Assembly: GCF_012913485.1 (NCBI RefSeq)
Contig: NZ_CP051774.1
Coordinates: forward strand, 2,914,001 to 2,978,000
DNA: 64,000 bases
Origin: Luteolibacter luteus
GTDB taxonomy: Bacteria; Verrucomicrobiota; Verrucomicrobiia; Verrucomicrobiales; Akkermansiaceae
Direction: 5' to 3'
This document shows positions 49,826 through 59,000 of the stretch, in pieces. Within the stretch, counting starts at the first letter, position 1, and each line of letters starts with the position of its first letter. The notes below the pieces were generated by a model. It had not been told where the DNA came from and made no database searches. It saw only the letters and a program-made list of their open reading frames with translations. Position numbers and translations under genes: made by a program.

Positions 49826-51604
49826 TTATGGATTCGCGTTCGTGCGAAGCGCGTTTTCAAGCGTTACCCGTTCCTCCGCGGAGAGCCCGGGGCTGTCTAA
49901 CAATGCCATGGCGAGCGGCGTGCCGATGTTCTTGCTCACGGCCTTGAGGTCGGCTTCCAAGTTTCGCATGCGCGACTCGCCCTCGCTCCATGCGGCACCC
50001 AAGGTGAAGGCGTAGTCCGGGCTGTATTCGGCGACGCGTTCATGAGCCGCACCCCAGGCACGCGATTTCAAGCGGCCATCCGGCAGCGAGTCCAGCCACT
50101 GGGTGACGCCTACGGGATCCGTACGGGCCCAATAGTAGCCGACGGTGTTCGAGAACAGCATGTCGATATTGGCGTCGCGACTACCTTTCCCATCAGCCGG
50201 GAGGTCCTGCTCTGACAGCCATTTTGCCGCGGCCTGCGGATCACGCCCGGCCCATTCCTGGGCAAGCTGGTAGAGACGCGGGGAGTCCTTGTCTTCGGGA
50301 CCAAAGGCATCGGCGGAGAACAGGGACGCGAAGGTTTCTTCCGGCTTCGAGAAGGCCTCGCGCCGCATTTCCTCGGTGGGCTTGTCTCTCAGCGTCGCGA
50401 TATAGGAGGACTCAACTCCGCGGGACCGGGCGTAGTCCGCCGCGGCATTCAAGTCGTGCTTGGCCCACGTGTTGCAGATCAATTCGAGGAGGCGGTCCCG
50501 CGCTTTCCCCGCGGGCAGCTTTTCGGCTTCCTTCGCGGCAGCGCCGGGATCCGCGGGATACCAGCCATCGTGATCGATGGCGGGGGCAAAGTAACCGGGC
50601 TTGTCCCAATCGATATCAGCTTCAGACAGCGCGCGATAAAGCCCGGCAACATCGAGGAAGGGGTCACGAGCCAAGGCGGCGGCGATATGTCCCGCGGCGA
50701 AGCCCGACTGGGTCAGCAGCAAGGGAGCCGGTGGATCGGCTCGCGAAAATCCCGGTCTCTGTTCGGTGTCCGGAAGCTCAATGCTTGCCCAGGCTTTTTT
50801 GGCAGCTTCGAGATCATGCTCGCACCACTCCGTCATGACGGCATGGAGGACGCTCCTTCCAGGCTCTTCCGCGGGATTCAGGGATCGTGTCCATTCGAAG
50901 GCTGCGGCGGGATTACGGGATGCCCAGCCTTGCGCAACGCTGACGAGGGCCCGCTTCTTGAAGTCGGACGAAAGCTCCGCCGTGGAGATCGAACGAGCAA
51001 TTTCAGGGGCATCTCGTCCGAGCGAGAAAAGGGCCACCCTGAGACGGGACTGGCGCTCCAGAAGATCGGACTCTCCCTTCAGGTGCTCGATGAACGAAGG
51101 GTCATGGATGGCGATGGCATGAAGAGCGCGCTCGGCGCGGAACTGTGAATGCCGTGCTGCATCCATCGCTGCTTTCTCATCGATGGCCACCCATGCGAGG
51201 AAGAAGGGTGCGAGCCAGCGGGAAGAGATCGAGGCTTTCGGATCCGAGAGCTGATCGATGATCTGATCCGCTTTCTCCAAGGAGAGCCAGCGGCGGAAGA
51301 TCGCCTCCATCTCGAGGTCCAAGCCGGTCTTTCCGGACTCCAGGTATTCCAGCACGCGTGAGCGGCAATCCTCCGCGCTCAAGGAGGAGATCTCCCGGAG
51401 AAGGCGGGTAGTAGCGCCGGGATCGGGAGAAGCTGCCGGCGGCGTTGGGGTTGTCGAGCTGGTAGCCTGCCGGGACGCGTCCGATGAGTTCGACGAGCTG
51501 CGTTGCGGATCTTCGATGGCTCTTTGGCAGACCACCCCAAGCAGAATGCCGGAGGCTCCTGCGAGCACCGGAACGCCAAGACTACGCGAGCTATCCCCAC
51601 TCAT
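49826..51604 (-). CDS. Exported DPxxAxxW-repeat protein, copy 2
   Basis: A 592-residue paralogue of the following gene. It has an N-terminal hydrophobic segment (GVPVLAGASGILLGVVC), a Ser/Thr/Pro-rich linker (about residues 35-65), and a helical repeat domain with RNPAAAFEWTRSL, RDPQAAAKWLSEQDLP and RTDPVGVTQWLDSLP among its units. Repeats are less regular in the first third. It is probably membrane-anchored with a periplasmic solenoid. It is cotranscribed with the shorter paralogue 7 bp downstream. Function unknown. Confidence 0.68.
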   Translation of the reverse strand: MSGDSSRSLGVPVLAGASGILLGVVCQRAIEDPQRSSSNSSDASRQATSSTTPTPPAASPDPGATTRLLREISSLSAEDCRSRVLEYLESGKTGLDLEMEAIFRRWLSLEKADQIIDQLSDPKASISSRWLAPFFLAWVAIDEKAAMDAARHSQFRAERALHAIAIHDPSFIEHLKGESDLLERQSRLRVALFSLGRDAPEIARSISTAELSSDFKKRALVSVAQGWASRNPAAAFEWTRSLNPAEEPGRSVLHAVMTEWCEHDLEAAKKAWASIELPDTEQRPGFSRADPPAPLLLTQSGFAAGHIAAALARDPFLDVAGLYRALSEADIDWDKPGYFAPAIDHDGWYPADPGAAAKEAEKLPAGKARDRLLELICNTWAKHDLNAAADYARSRGVESSYIATLRDKPTEEMRREAFSKPEETFASLFSADAFGPEDKDSPRLYQLAQEWAGRDPQAAAKWLSEQDLPADGKGSRDANIDMLFSNTVGYYWARTDPVGVTQWLDSLPDGRLKSRAWGAAHERVAEYSPDYAFTLGAAWSEGESRMRNLEADLKAVSKNIGTPLAMALLDSPGLSAEERVTLENALRTNANP

Positions 51605-51735
51605 GTTGCTCTTGAAGCATGGCCCAAGGCGCGGCGTAAATCCTCAATTCACGATCACGTCTTTTTCACATAAGCGTTGTGACAAAGAGGGCGAGTGTCG
51701 GAGTTAAGGTTTATCCGATGGCTGCCAAGCGCGCC

Positions 51736-54700
51736 TCATTTTAGCTCTGCGGCGGTCCATGGCGCTTGCCGGTCTTTCGTAGATTCGCGCAGGGGAGCCA
51801 CGACGGCAGGATTCACCGCAGGGGCATCATTACTCCACGCGTGGCGGACGAAGGTGAGGACATCGGCGATGTCGGCATCGTTCAGGCCGATGACGGGAGG
51901 CATGAGGGAATTCACGGCGAGCTTGCCGGGCACTTCGACGGGGCCAGTGAGTCCATGGAGGACGATCTTCACGAGGGCATCCGGATTGCCAGCGATACTG
52001 GCATTGCCATCGAGCGGCGGGAAGGCGCCATCCACGCCGGTGCCATTGCTCTGGTGGCAAGCGGCGCAGGTGCGGGCATAGACGGCCTCGCCACGGGCGA
52101 GTTGATCCGCGGGCGGATTATGCTTCTTCTCCACGTGGTGATCCTTCACGGCCTCCTTGAGAGCATTGCCGAGAGGAGAGGTGTCTTTCTCTAACAAGGC
52201 GAGCACCTGCGGGCTGCGGCTGGCGGCGAAAGCCTTGATGGCAGCGGGATAGATGCGCTCCTTAAGCACGGAGGGATCCGGTGCGTTCGCAAGGGAGGCA
52301 AGCAGGAAGCCGGTGGAGTGGCGGGCAGCGGCGACGGCAAAGCAGCGGTCGAGCACTTCGCCACGGCGGAGATGCTGCTGGCTGCGGTGCCAATCACGGA
52401 GCTTGCGCCCGAGGGTTTCATCCGCAGGCATGCGCGCGGCGAGCAGGAGCCACTCGCGGATGACGAAGGGATCGGGTTCCTTCAGGGGATCGAAGTCGCA
52501 AGAGGTTTCGGCAGGCCAGAGTGAAAGCGCGGTGCGGCGCAGGTCCGCGGAGGGATTTCTCGAAAGCTCTGAAAGCAAGGCGGTGCCTTGGCTTTGATCC
52601 GGTGCCAACGCGCCGAGTTGTTTCAAGGCATGAAGGGCATGGATGCCGTGCTCTTCCTTCGCGGCAGAGATCAGGGAGCTCGCGATATCTTTCTTTCCGC
52701 TCTCGACGAGCAAACGCTGGGCGTGCAGGCGAACGACCAGGGAAGGATGCTTCAGGCCCTTGAGAACGCTTTCCGGATCTGAAGGATTCAGTGCACTGGC
52801 GGCTTCCGTGGATCCACTTGGATAGACCCTATAGATGCGGCCCATCGGCTTCTCTCGAAGCGGGGTGACGTAGGCGGCGCCGGCACCGCGTTCCACTTTC
52901 GTTTGTTCGAAGGGCGCGCCGGGGCGGTTATGCTGGACGATGATATTGTACCAATCCGAGATCCACACGGCACCATCAGGACCGGTTTCCGCGGCAACGG
53001 GAGCCGACCACGCATCGGAGCTGGCGTAGAGATTCTCGCCCTCGAAGGAGGCGATGAAATCCGCATTTTCCGCGCGCAAGCGGGTCATCGAAACGAGATG
53101 TCCGGTTGGCTCGCAAACAAAAGCCGCCTTGTTCCGCCAGTCCTCCGGAAAGCGATCCGCGGTGTAGACGGCGTGTCCAGCCGCGGCAGTGTAGTGACGG
53201 GACTTCGCACGAATGCGGCCATCACCTAACAGCTCGACCGGCGGGTCCCAGCCATCGGAGCCCTGGATGTCCAAGGTGGTGGGGAAAATGCGCGTGCCGC
53301 GATCCGCACGATGCACGTTTCCACCATCGCCAATCACTTGCCAACTCGGCTGACGGTTCGCGGTGGAGCCGAGCACGTCGAACTGCTCCGTGAAGCCGAG
53401 GCCCCAGGTGTTGTTCGTGGTCTTGCCGAGGAACTCGATCTGCGAGCCATCCGGAAGAAAGCGAAAGACGCCGGTATCAAACTTTGCCTGCTTGCCGCCG
53501 ACCATGCCATCGAAGCCCGCATAGCCGACCGTGCCGTAGATCCAGCCATCGAAGCCGTAGCGGAGATTTGAGACGCCGGCGTGGGTGTCGTGCATCTTGA
53601 AGCCTTCGAAGAGGACTCTCCGTTCGTCCGCCTTATCATCGCCATCGGTGTCCTTGAGGAAGAGCATCTTTCCGCCGGAGGAAACGATCACGCCGCCATT
53701 CGCATGCACCGCGGAAGTGGCCAAGGCAAGTTTGTCGGCGAAGACGGTGAACTTGTCCGCGCGGCCGTCGCCATTGGTGTCCTCGCAGATCTTCAAGCGG
53801 TCATTGCCGCGCTCCCCGGTGGTCATGCCATTCGGGTAATCGAGGGTTTCCACCACCCAGAGGCGGCCGCGGTGATCCCAGGCAATCGCAATGGGATGTT
53901 CGATGTCCGGCTCAGCGGCAAAAAGGGAGAGCTCGAAGCCCGCGGGAACCTGCGCGCGCTTCATCGAGTCCTCCGGCGAGAGCGGTTGCTGGACCTTCGG
54001 GACAGGCTGCTTCGTCTCGTAGCGATCCGGCAGCATCGGAACCTTGTATTCCAGCGCGGGAAGATCAACGAGTGAGACGTTCTCACCAGCTGCCCAGCGG
54101 ATCCCGCGATCTAACAAATCGTGGAAGCCTTCCTGCATCCAGCAGCGCTCGTCGTGGCCATGGGCGGTGTAGAAGACGCGTCCCTTACCCTGCTGGCGCA
54201 CCCAGGTCCACGGTTCCTCATCGCGGCGCTGGAGGATGGTGATGTCTTTCGACAGGCGATGATGGCGATAGGTCTCATCCCAAGTTTCGAAGGGTTGATA
54301 GCCCTTCATCGTGGCATGCTCCGGCTCCACGACTCGAGCGGTGAAGACGCCATCGCCATGACCCTCGATCTGTCCGCCGACGAGATCGATGTAGCCATCC
54401 GTTTTCTTGAAGCAGGCCGAGCCGCAATGCACGGGTACGAAGCCACCGCCGTTGTCGACGAAGCCCTTCACGGCCGCGAGCTGCTCCGGCGAGATGACCT
54501 GGTGATTGGCATAAACGAGCAGCACGTCGTACTTCGCCAGATTCTCCGGTGTGAGCGCTTCCATGCGCTTCTCGTACGTGAGGTTGATGCCGCGATTTCC
54601 GCTTACTTCCTTAAAAATGCGGTAACGCTCCAGCGGCTGATGATGGCCGTCATCTCCGAAAAACAGGACCTCCAAGCGGCGTGGATCGGGTGCTTTGGCG

Positions 54701-54783
54701 GGTTCCTTCTGGGCAAAAAGTGCCGCAACTCCCAGAAGAAGAAGAGGCAAGAGGTAACGGAGAAGACGCATCGGGAAATCCAT
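51736..54783 (-). CDS. ThuA-sugar dehydrogenase-HEAT-cytochrome c fusion, exported
   Basis: A 1015-residue PVC-type fusion. A signal peptide (LLRYLLPLLLLGVAALFA) precedes a ThuA domain (about 30-260: VLFFGDDGHHQP, GGFVPVHCGSACF, GHDERCWMQEGFHDLLDRG). Then a membrane-bound-dehydrogenase propeller of the PVC type (about 290-680: WDHRGRLWVVETLDYPNG, GAVWISDWYNIIVQHNRPG), HEAT-like helical repeats (about 690-880), and a C-terminal cytochrome c domain with TCAACHQ and LMPPVIGLND. It probably acts on sugars or polyols outside the inner membrane, with electrons going to its heme. The start is 54783 or 54771. The regulator gene 43 bp upstream is on the same strand. Confidence 0.83.
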   Translation of the reverse strand: MDFPMRLLRYLLPLLLLGVAALFAQKEPAKAPDPRRLEVLFFGDDGHHQPLERYRIFKEVSGNRGINLTYEKRMEALTPENLAKYDVLLVYANHQVISPEQLAAVKGFVDNGGGFVPVHCGSACFKKTDGYIDLVGGQIEGHGDGVFTARVVEPEHATMKGYQPFETWDETYRHHRLSKDITILQRRDEEPWTWVRQQGKGRVFYTAHGHDERCWMQEGFHDLLDRGIRWAAGENVSLVDLPALEYKVPMLPDRYETKQPVPKVQQPLSPEDSMKRAQVPAGFELSLFAAEPDIEHPIAIAWDHRGRLWVVETLDYPNGMTTGERGNDRLKICEDTNGDGRADKFTVFADKLALATSAVHANGGVIVSSGGKMLFLKDTDGDDKADERRVLFEGFKMHDTHAGVSNLRYGFDGWIYGTVGYAGFDGMVGGKQAKFDTGVFRFLPDGSQIEFLGKTTNNTWGLGFTEQFDVLGSTANRQPSWQVIGDGGNVHRADRGTRIFPTTLDIQGSDGWDPPVELLGDGRIRAKSRHYTAAAGHAVYTADRFPEDWRNKAAFVCEPTGHLVSMTRLRAENADFIASFEGENLYASSDAWSAPVAAETGPDGAVWISDWYNIIVQHNRPGAPFEQTKVERGAGAAYVTPLREKPMGRIYRVYPSGSTEAASALNPSDPESVLKGLKHPSLVVRLHAQRLLVESGKKDIASSLISAAKEEHGIHALHALKQLGALAPDQSQGTALLSELSRNPSADLRRTALSLWPAETSCDFDPLKEPDPFVIREWLLLAARMPADETLGRKLRDWHRSQQHLRRGEVLDRCFAVAAARHSTGFLLASLANAPDPSVLKERIYPAAIKAFAASRSPQVLALLEKDTSPLGNALKEAVKDHHVEKKHNPPADQLARGEAVYARTCAACHQSNGTGVDGAFPPLDGNASIAGNPDALVKIVLHGLTGPVEVPGKLAVNSLMPPVIGLNDADIADVLTFVRHAWSNDAPAVNPAVVAPLRESTKDRQAPWTAAELK

Positions 54784-54826
54784 ACGCGTTCCACTGGCCA
54801 AATCCGACGGTTTTTCGCGCCAGCGG

Positions 54827-55720
54827 CTAGAATCCCAAGTGCTGGCGCACCCGATGCCGGTAGGTCCGACCGACAGCAAGCGGCTCCGGCCAGCCGTGAA
54901 GATGGAGCCTCCAGCCGGAAGCGGAGGAGCGGTCCAAGCGCTGGATGCATGAGTGGTGGATCATGTGTCGCTGGCTGATCCGCAGGAACTCGGCCTCGGG
55001 AAGGAGTGCTTCCCACGACTTCAGGCTACGAAGTTCGGTGTAGGGGTGGCGGTTGGTGAAATGAAGATGGGTGTAATCGCCATCCGCCTCGATCAGGATC
55101 AGGTCGTCCCGGTTGACAGCGACCACTTCGCCGCCGCTGTGGATGTGGATCGTCCGCGGGGATGGATGCACCGGAGAGGTCGATGCAGCCGCGCCACCGC
55201 GGCTGCCATAGAGAAGGCCGGCGAGGTAGGTCGCGGCCTGGGTCACGAAATCAATGCGAGGCTTGGTCCATTTCCCAAGGCGGCGGACCATGTCATAGCC
55301 GAAGATGCCGCGGAGCTTTCCCTCATGAAAAAGCGGGGCATTGATACTGGAGCGAATCTTTTGACGGCGGAGTTCTGCTTGGAAGCCGCGGGCTTGGCGC
55401 GGGAGTTCCTCAATATCGAAGACCGGCACCGTCTCCCCATCTAACAGCTTGCCATGGAGCCAGTGGATGAAATCCACGGAAGCTCCCTGCAAATCCTCCA
55501 CGTGCGAGGAGACGCCGTCACGCGACCACTCATGGGTGTTCCAGAGATGCGTCAGCTCGTCATTGTAGCGGACAATCCACACGCGATCCACGTCGTGAGC
55601 CCTGCCCATGCACGCAAGCGCTTGATTCACCGCGGCTTCCGCGGGATGGCAGGCAGCGACGAGCGCGAGATCCTGCCACAAGCTCCGGTTCGCGTCACGA
55701 GGTCGGGCGGAACCGGGCAT
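54827..55720 (-). CDS. GAF-LytTR transcriptional regulator
   Basis: A 297-residue regulator with an N-terminal GAF-like domain (about residues 20-170; VDRVWIVRYNDELTHLWNT, GIFGYDMVRRLGKWTKP) and a C-terminal LytTR DNA-binding domain (about 190-297; RDDLILIEADGDYTHLHF, FLRISQRHMIHHSCI). It lacks a response-regulator receiver, so the GAF domain is likely to sense a small ligand directly. It starts the minus-strand unit that continues with the ThuA-dehydrogenase gene after 43 bp, and may control it. It is the only evident sensor-regulator in this half of the window. Confidence 0.82.
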   Translation of the reverse strand: MPGSARPRDANRSLWQDLALVAACHPAEAAVNQALACMGRAHDVDRVWIVRYNDELTHLWNTHEWSRDGVSSHVEDLQGASVDFIHWLHGKLLDGETVPVFDIEELPRQARGFQAELRRQKIRSSINAPLFHEGKLRGIFGYDMVRRLGKWTKPRIDFVTQAATYLAGLLYGSRGGAAASTSPVHPSPRTIHIHSGGEVVAVNRDDLILIEADGDYTHLHFTNRHPYTELRSLKSWEALLPEAEFLRISQRHMIHHSCIQRLDRSSASGWRLHLHGWPEPLAVGRTYRHRVRQHLGF

Positions 55721-56049
55721 GGAACGGAGCGTGTTGGATTTGCAGATTTTCGACCACTATTGCCGGAAATCGGTAGGACAGTGGACAAGGCTATAACGAC
55801 CTGATTGATCATCTACAAATCAATAAAGGAAGGATTCCTGCCCGCCATCTTTCCGCTGCCCGAAGCCAAGATTTTCCCCCGTCAGGAAAGTAAGGCAGCA
55901 AGCCCATGGTCATGCGGGAGAAGACCCGATTTTTGCTCATGACGGCCTTCTCCCGCATGTATCGGTTAAAGCCCGTGGCGGCAGCCGTCCACTCGGCAGG
56001 CCGTGGCTTCCCAAGGGAAAGCCGCTGACCTGCAGGATTGATGACCGGT
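55721..56049. other. 329-bp intergenic stretch with a 13-bp inverted repeat
   Basis: No gene is supported here. The arms CATGCGGGAGAAG (55911-55923) and CTTCTCCCGCATG (55947-55959) are perfect and flank a 23-nt loop. No T-run is present. It could be a transcribed hairpin at the 3' end of the giant RCC1 gene or an element of another kind. The rest holds nothing recognised. Confidence 0.5.
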
Positions 56050-59000
56050 TCAGAAAGTCACCCTCACCCGGGCGAAGCCGAGGGGCTCCAACGCGGGGTC
56101 GAAGGGCTTTCTGACAACGACGCGCTCCCAAATATCATCGATGGGAAAGACATCCGGGGAGATCGTGACACCCTTGAACTCCTCAAGGAGGTCGGGACTC
56201 GCCTGCACCGTGTAGGAAACACCTCCGGCGCGTCTGCGGACGAACTCGACCCTGAGGAAGGAGTGATCCCCGCTGCCTTCGACAGAGATGTGCGGCAGGC
56301 CTGAGAGGCCGGTGCCAGGAACGAGGATATGATTGTCCTGACGGGAGCCATCCATGTTGAAGGCGTATTTCACGAGGTTGATCAAACCATCATCGAAAGG
56401 TTCGGCATCTGAAGATGCGTCATTCCCCGCGAGGCCTGCAGTATGGGCCCAAGCCAAGTAGGGAGTGGTGCTCTCTGCCATGACCGCCAGATCCATCATT
56501 GGCTCAAACCAGTCATTCGACGTGATACGGAAGCGGGCCGCCGCCGAACCGAGGCCCGAAGGTGTGAAGGTAACCGCGAAAGTGGTGGAGCCTCCCACCG
56601 GCACGCTGGCATTCATGCCTTGGGTGCTGTGGGTAATGCTCGCGCTGCTTCCGGCGAGGCGTTGGATACCGGCAATGGCAAGCGGTGCGGTGCCGCGATT
56701 GTGAATCCGGACGGTTTTGGTCACCGGACTCCCGGCTGCCGCCTTCCCCAGATCAAGCGAGCAAGGGCTATCGACCACCGCAGAGAGTCGACCGTAGCCG
56801 CCATCCATCGCGGTGACATTCTTGACCGAAGCCGGAACGCTAACGATACGGAAATTCTCCACGTAAGAACCCCAAGCCGCCAGCGTGCCATCTGACTTCA
56901 AGGCCATGGTATGGTATGGCCCTGCTGAAATGGCTGTTACACCGCTGAGGTTGGCGGGCACCAGCGTCTGACCCAAGCTGCTGTTCCCAAAGGCGATGAC
57001 CTTTCCATCCGACTTCAGGGCGACGGAGTGATACAGGCCCGAAGCAATGGCAACCACCCCGCTCAAGCCTGGTGGAATGCTTGGCGAGGATCCACCCCAA
57101 GCCACGACGGTTCCATCGCTCTTGAGGGCGATGCAATAGAACTGGCCCGCGGCAATGGCAGTTACTCCAGTGAGACCAGCGGGTGGAGTAAGGAAACCGC
57201 CGCTTCCCCAAACCACGACGGTTCCATTCGATCTCAAGGCCATGCTCCTATCGCCCCCTGCCGCCACGGCAACGATTCCGCTGAGCCCGGCAGGCACGTT
57301 GCATTGGCCGGAAGAATTGTCCCCCCATGCCGCGACGGTACCATTGGTTCTAAGCGCTACGGTATGATTGATGCCCGCCGCAATTGCCGTGGCATTGGTG
57401 AGATCGGCAGGAATCGACAGACGGTTCATCGTCGAGGCTCCCCAACCGGAGACCGTTCCATCGTTTCGCAAGGCCACAACATGATCATTTCCGGCGGTGA
57501 TCTGTTTCACGCCGCGCAGATCGGGAGGGACACCTTGGCCTGCGACCGGGACCAGGCCGCTACGGTCCCATTCGACGATCGGGGAGGAGCGGGTCAGCTT
57601 CACCCCTCTGTCATCCTCAAGCCGCGCAGAAGCACCGGTGGTGCCGATGACGGAAATCGGGAAGCTGCCGGACACGGGGCTCCCGGTGCTATCCGCCGCA
57701 CTGACCGACACCGTATAGGAGCCGGGAGCCAGAACGGAGCCATTGGTGAAGGGCTGACCCGCGATCGTCATGACCGGAGCAATCGAGCCATCTTCGGGAT
57801 CGGAAATCACCGGCGGGCGGAATCCCACCGCCGCGCCGTCGTGATCCGGTGAAAAGACCCGGACCAAGCCGGGCAAGTAAGAGACCACCGGCGGGTCATT
57901 CACGGGCATGACGACGAAGGAGACTGTTCCTTCGCTCGTCGTGCCGCCATCGCTCGCGCGATAGACGAAACTGACCGGGCCATTGAAGTTCGCGGCCGGA
58001 GTGAAGAGGAAGTTCTTACCCACCGGCGTACCGATGGTTCCGGCATTCGAAGGAACAACGGGACCAAAAGTGACGGTGAGCGGATCCGACTCCGGATCGG
58101 TAGCGGGCAGGCTGATGAACAGGGAAATGTCCTCCGGGGTAGTGAGCCCTGTTAGGTCCGGAGTCACCGGGCTTCCATTGAAGCCATGGCCACTAAGCGC
58201 GAAGTCCCACTCCGGGCGGGTCGTATCATTCGTCTTGATCCGAAGCCTCGCTGCATGCGGGCCGTTTCGTCCCGGAGAGAAGGTCACGGAGAAAGTAGTA
58301 CTTTCGCCAGTCGCGAGCGCTAGATCGGTTGCCCCCGCCTGAAGTTGGAAGGATGCGGCATCCACACCAGTGAGATGAAAATCATCGATCTCAAGGACAC
58401 CGGGACCTTGATTGCGGATCGTGAAGACTTTGGTCAGCGGACCTGGTCGATCGACCGAACCAAAGCCAAGAGGGGTAACCTCATCCACATAGACGAGCGA
58501 GTGCTGCCCATTGGCCGAGATCAACAGCGCCTTTCCCAAGCCGGCGGGCACCGTGCTCTGGTTGTTCGAATTCGACCCCCAAGCCACCAAAGTTCCATCG
58601 GACTTCAGAGCAATGCTATGAGCGGCACCCGCGGCGATCGCAGTCACGCCGCTCAATCCTGCGGGGACCAAGGTTTGTCCGTCTTGGCTAACACCCCATG
58701 CGGCTACGGTGCCATCTTTCTTGAGGACGAGGGTATGTTCATCCCCACAGCGGACGCTTTTCACTCCGGTAAGCCCGGCAGGAACCGGCGATAGTCCACT
58801 ATTTGATCTGCCCCAAGTCACTACCGTTCCGTTCTTCTTGAGGGCGACGCAATGATAGCCACCCGCCGCGACTTCGACCACCTCCCCCAATCCGGAAGGG
58901 ACGACGCACTGGTTGTAAGAATTGTCACCCCAAGCCACGACACTTCCATCCTGGCACAAGGCGACAATGTGGCCCCGAGCCGAAGAGATCGCTTTGACGG

